Assembly (NCBI GenBank): GCA_008711295.1
Contig: VUYV01000047.1
Span: forward strand, 3,251,125-3,315,124
Length of the DNA: 64,000 bases
Source of the DNA: Anarhynchus alexandrinus
Lineage: Eukaryota; Chordata; Aves; Charadriiformes; Charadriidae
Direction of reading: 5' to 3'
Of the stretch, positions 63,225-64,000 are shown one piece after another (the stretch's first letter is position 1; each line of letters starts with the position of its first letter). A model generated the notes under the pieces. It had not been told where the DNA came from, made no database searches, and saw only the letters and a list, made by a program, of their open reading frames with translations. The translations under genes were made by a program, and so were the position numbers.

Positions 63225-63450
63225 CTTTCTCCTTAGAAGAAACTCCTCGCCCTCTTCTCTTGGTTTTTTTGGTGAGCGGCACCGTGCTCCGCGCAGTCTG
63301 GTATCACTGGCTCGGCTCCGAGGACCGGGACTTACATGGGGAACTTCACCATCCCGGTGGGTACTGGCCGGAGGCACCAGCTCGCCCGTGTGCTGGGGGA
63401 GGGGCTGCCCCCCACGCAATCCCACCGCTCCCGGTTCTTCAGGCAAGGTT
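63225..63450. promoter_or_regulatory. Short CpG-rich patch
   Basis: About 220 bases are clearly richer in C+G and CpG than their surroundings, for example GTGCTCCGCGCAGTC near 63,284, GGCTCGGCTCCGAGGACCGG near 63,310 and GGCCGGAGGCACC near 63,367. On the minus strand a donor-like CAT|GTAAGTC falls at 63,335, so a non-coding first exon reading leftward is possible. There is no matching protein on either strand. The patch may be a small promoter or exon, or part of a conserved element. Confidence 0.3.
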
Positions 63451-63529
63451 AAGTACATGTAAATTAAAACTGCAAGCTATTTTTGTATAAAGTTGGTATT
63501 ACTAATTTGTTAACTATGACAATTTCACA

Positions 63530-63770
63530 CAGAAACCCTTTTGTTGGAAACTGAGTTTCTCATGTAATAATTAGCTGTGGAATATTACCCCAAACAGGTG
63601 TCTGTAGCCTGTCAAAGTCAGAACAGGTGATTTAGAATTAGCGTATTAAAAGAACTGTGAATTAGCGAAGCAAAAACGTGTTAATTTCTTGTTCCATCTG
63701 TTAATATGAATTCACTGCCAAATATTTTACTTTGTAGAACTGTGCTGGGATTGGCAAGAACATACACTAT
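63530..63770. promoter_or_regulatory. Candidate conserved non-coding block
   Basis: This AT-rich, repeat-free segment has repeated CAGGTG-type words (ACAGGTGTC at 63,596 and ACAGGTGAT at 63,624) and TAATTAGC / GAATTAGCG words (63,568-63,575; 63,636; 63,660). ATTAGC occurs three times within about 100 bases, and two AACAGGTG sites lie 28 bp apart. These fit E-box and homeodomain half-sites. Regulatory function is inference only. Confidence 0.25.
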
Positions 63771-64000
63771 AAAAAAAAAGTTTAAAGGCCTGAATGTTTA
63801 AAAATCATGACATACGTTACAGCAAAAATAACTTCTACATTTGAGCAAGGTTTTTTCTTTTGTATCTTTTAAAACTTCATCGTGAAGAATACCATGTAAT
63901 CCATAAAATTAAGCTAAAAACTCTTTCAAATAAACTTCAGGGCTTACAAAACCAGGTCTGAACACAGTGTCGCAAGAAAATGCAGGGAAATATTATGAAT

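Noticed and set aside
1..64000. Bacterial or phage features, CRISPR arrays, tRNA or rRNA genes
   Set aside because: No regularly spaced repeats, no cloverleaf with A/B boxes and no ribosomal RNA core sequences were seen. CR1 elements and composition mark the DNA as vertebrate.

Overview
The window looks like avian nuclear DNA, with no protein-coding gene that I can support. The bird assignment rests on a CR1 retrotransposon 3' end at about 2,496-2,600. It carries the typical tail, a GATGATCTTAAAGGTCCCTT core followed by an ATTCTATG repeat, and a second, older antisense CR1 lies at 19.6-20.2 kb. Base composition is AT-rich overall, with a few isolated CpG-richer patches. No open frame longer than about 150 codons lies outside low-complexity DNA, and none has a recognisable domain. 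The only longer open frames lie in a pure purine tract. No tRNA, rRNA, CRISPR or operon-like organisation is visible. The best description is a vertebrate intergenic or deep intronic gene desert.

Layout. 1-9.1 kb: AT-rich unique DNA with one young CR1 tail, a 15-bp tandem repeat and a TG microsatellite. 9.1-9.9 kb: a weak CpG-richer patch. 13.4-14.4 kb: the strongest CpG-rich patch, possibly a promoter or exon of an unannotated non-coding transcript. It is followed closely by a 586-bp purine-only tract (14,707-15,292) with six interruptions, and then by an E-box/TALE-motif-rich segment (15.3-15.7 kb). 19.6-20.2 kb: old antisense CR1. 25.2-25.4 kb: an imperfect duplication that meets an N. 30.2-30.6 kb: a decayed CR1/L3-type ORF2 fragment. 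31.2-33 kb: very AT-rich DNA with palindromic homeodomain-type sites and one well-formed candidate exon (32,882-32,983). 33-46 kb: AT-rich unique DNA with several short inverted repeats that could be conserved regulatory elements. 46-60 kb: unique DNA with no clear feature. 60.2-60.8 kb: a very old non-LTR retrotransposon reverse-transcriptase fragment broken over several frames. 63.2-63.8 kb: a short CpG-rich patch and an AT-rich block.

If the window has a function, it is probably regulatory: scattered enhancer-like elements acting on a gene outside the window. That is inference from composition and motifs, because conservation could not be tested here. The most concrete observations are the purine tract, the two cryptic LINE fragments found by reading broken frames, the N-associated duplication that may be an assembly error, and the candidate exon at 32.9 kb.
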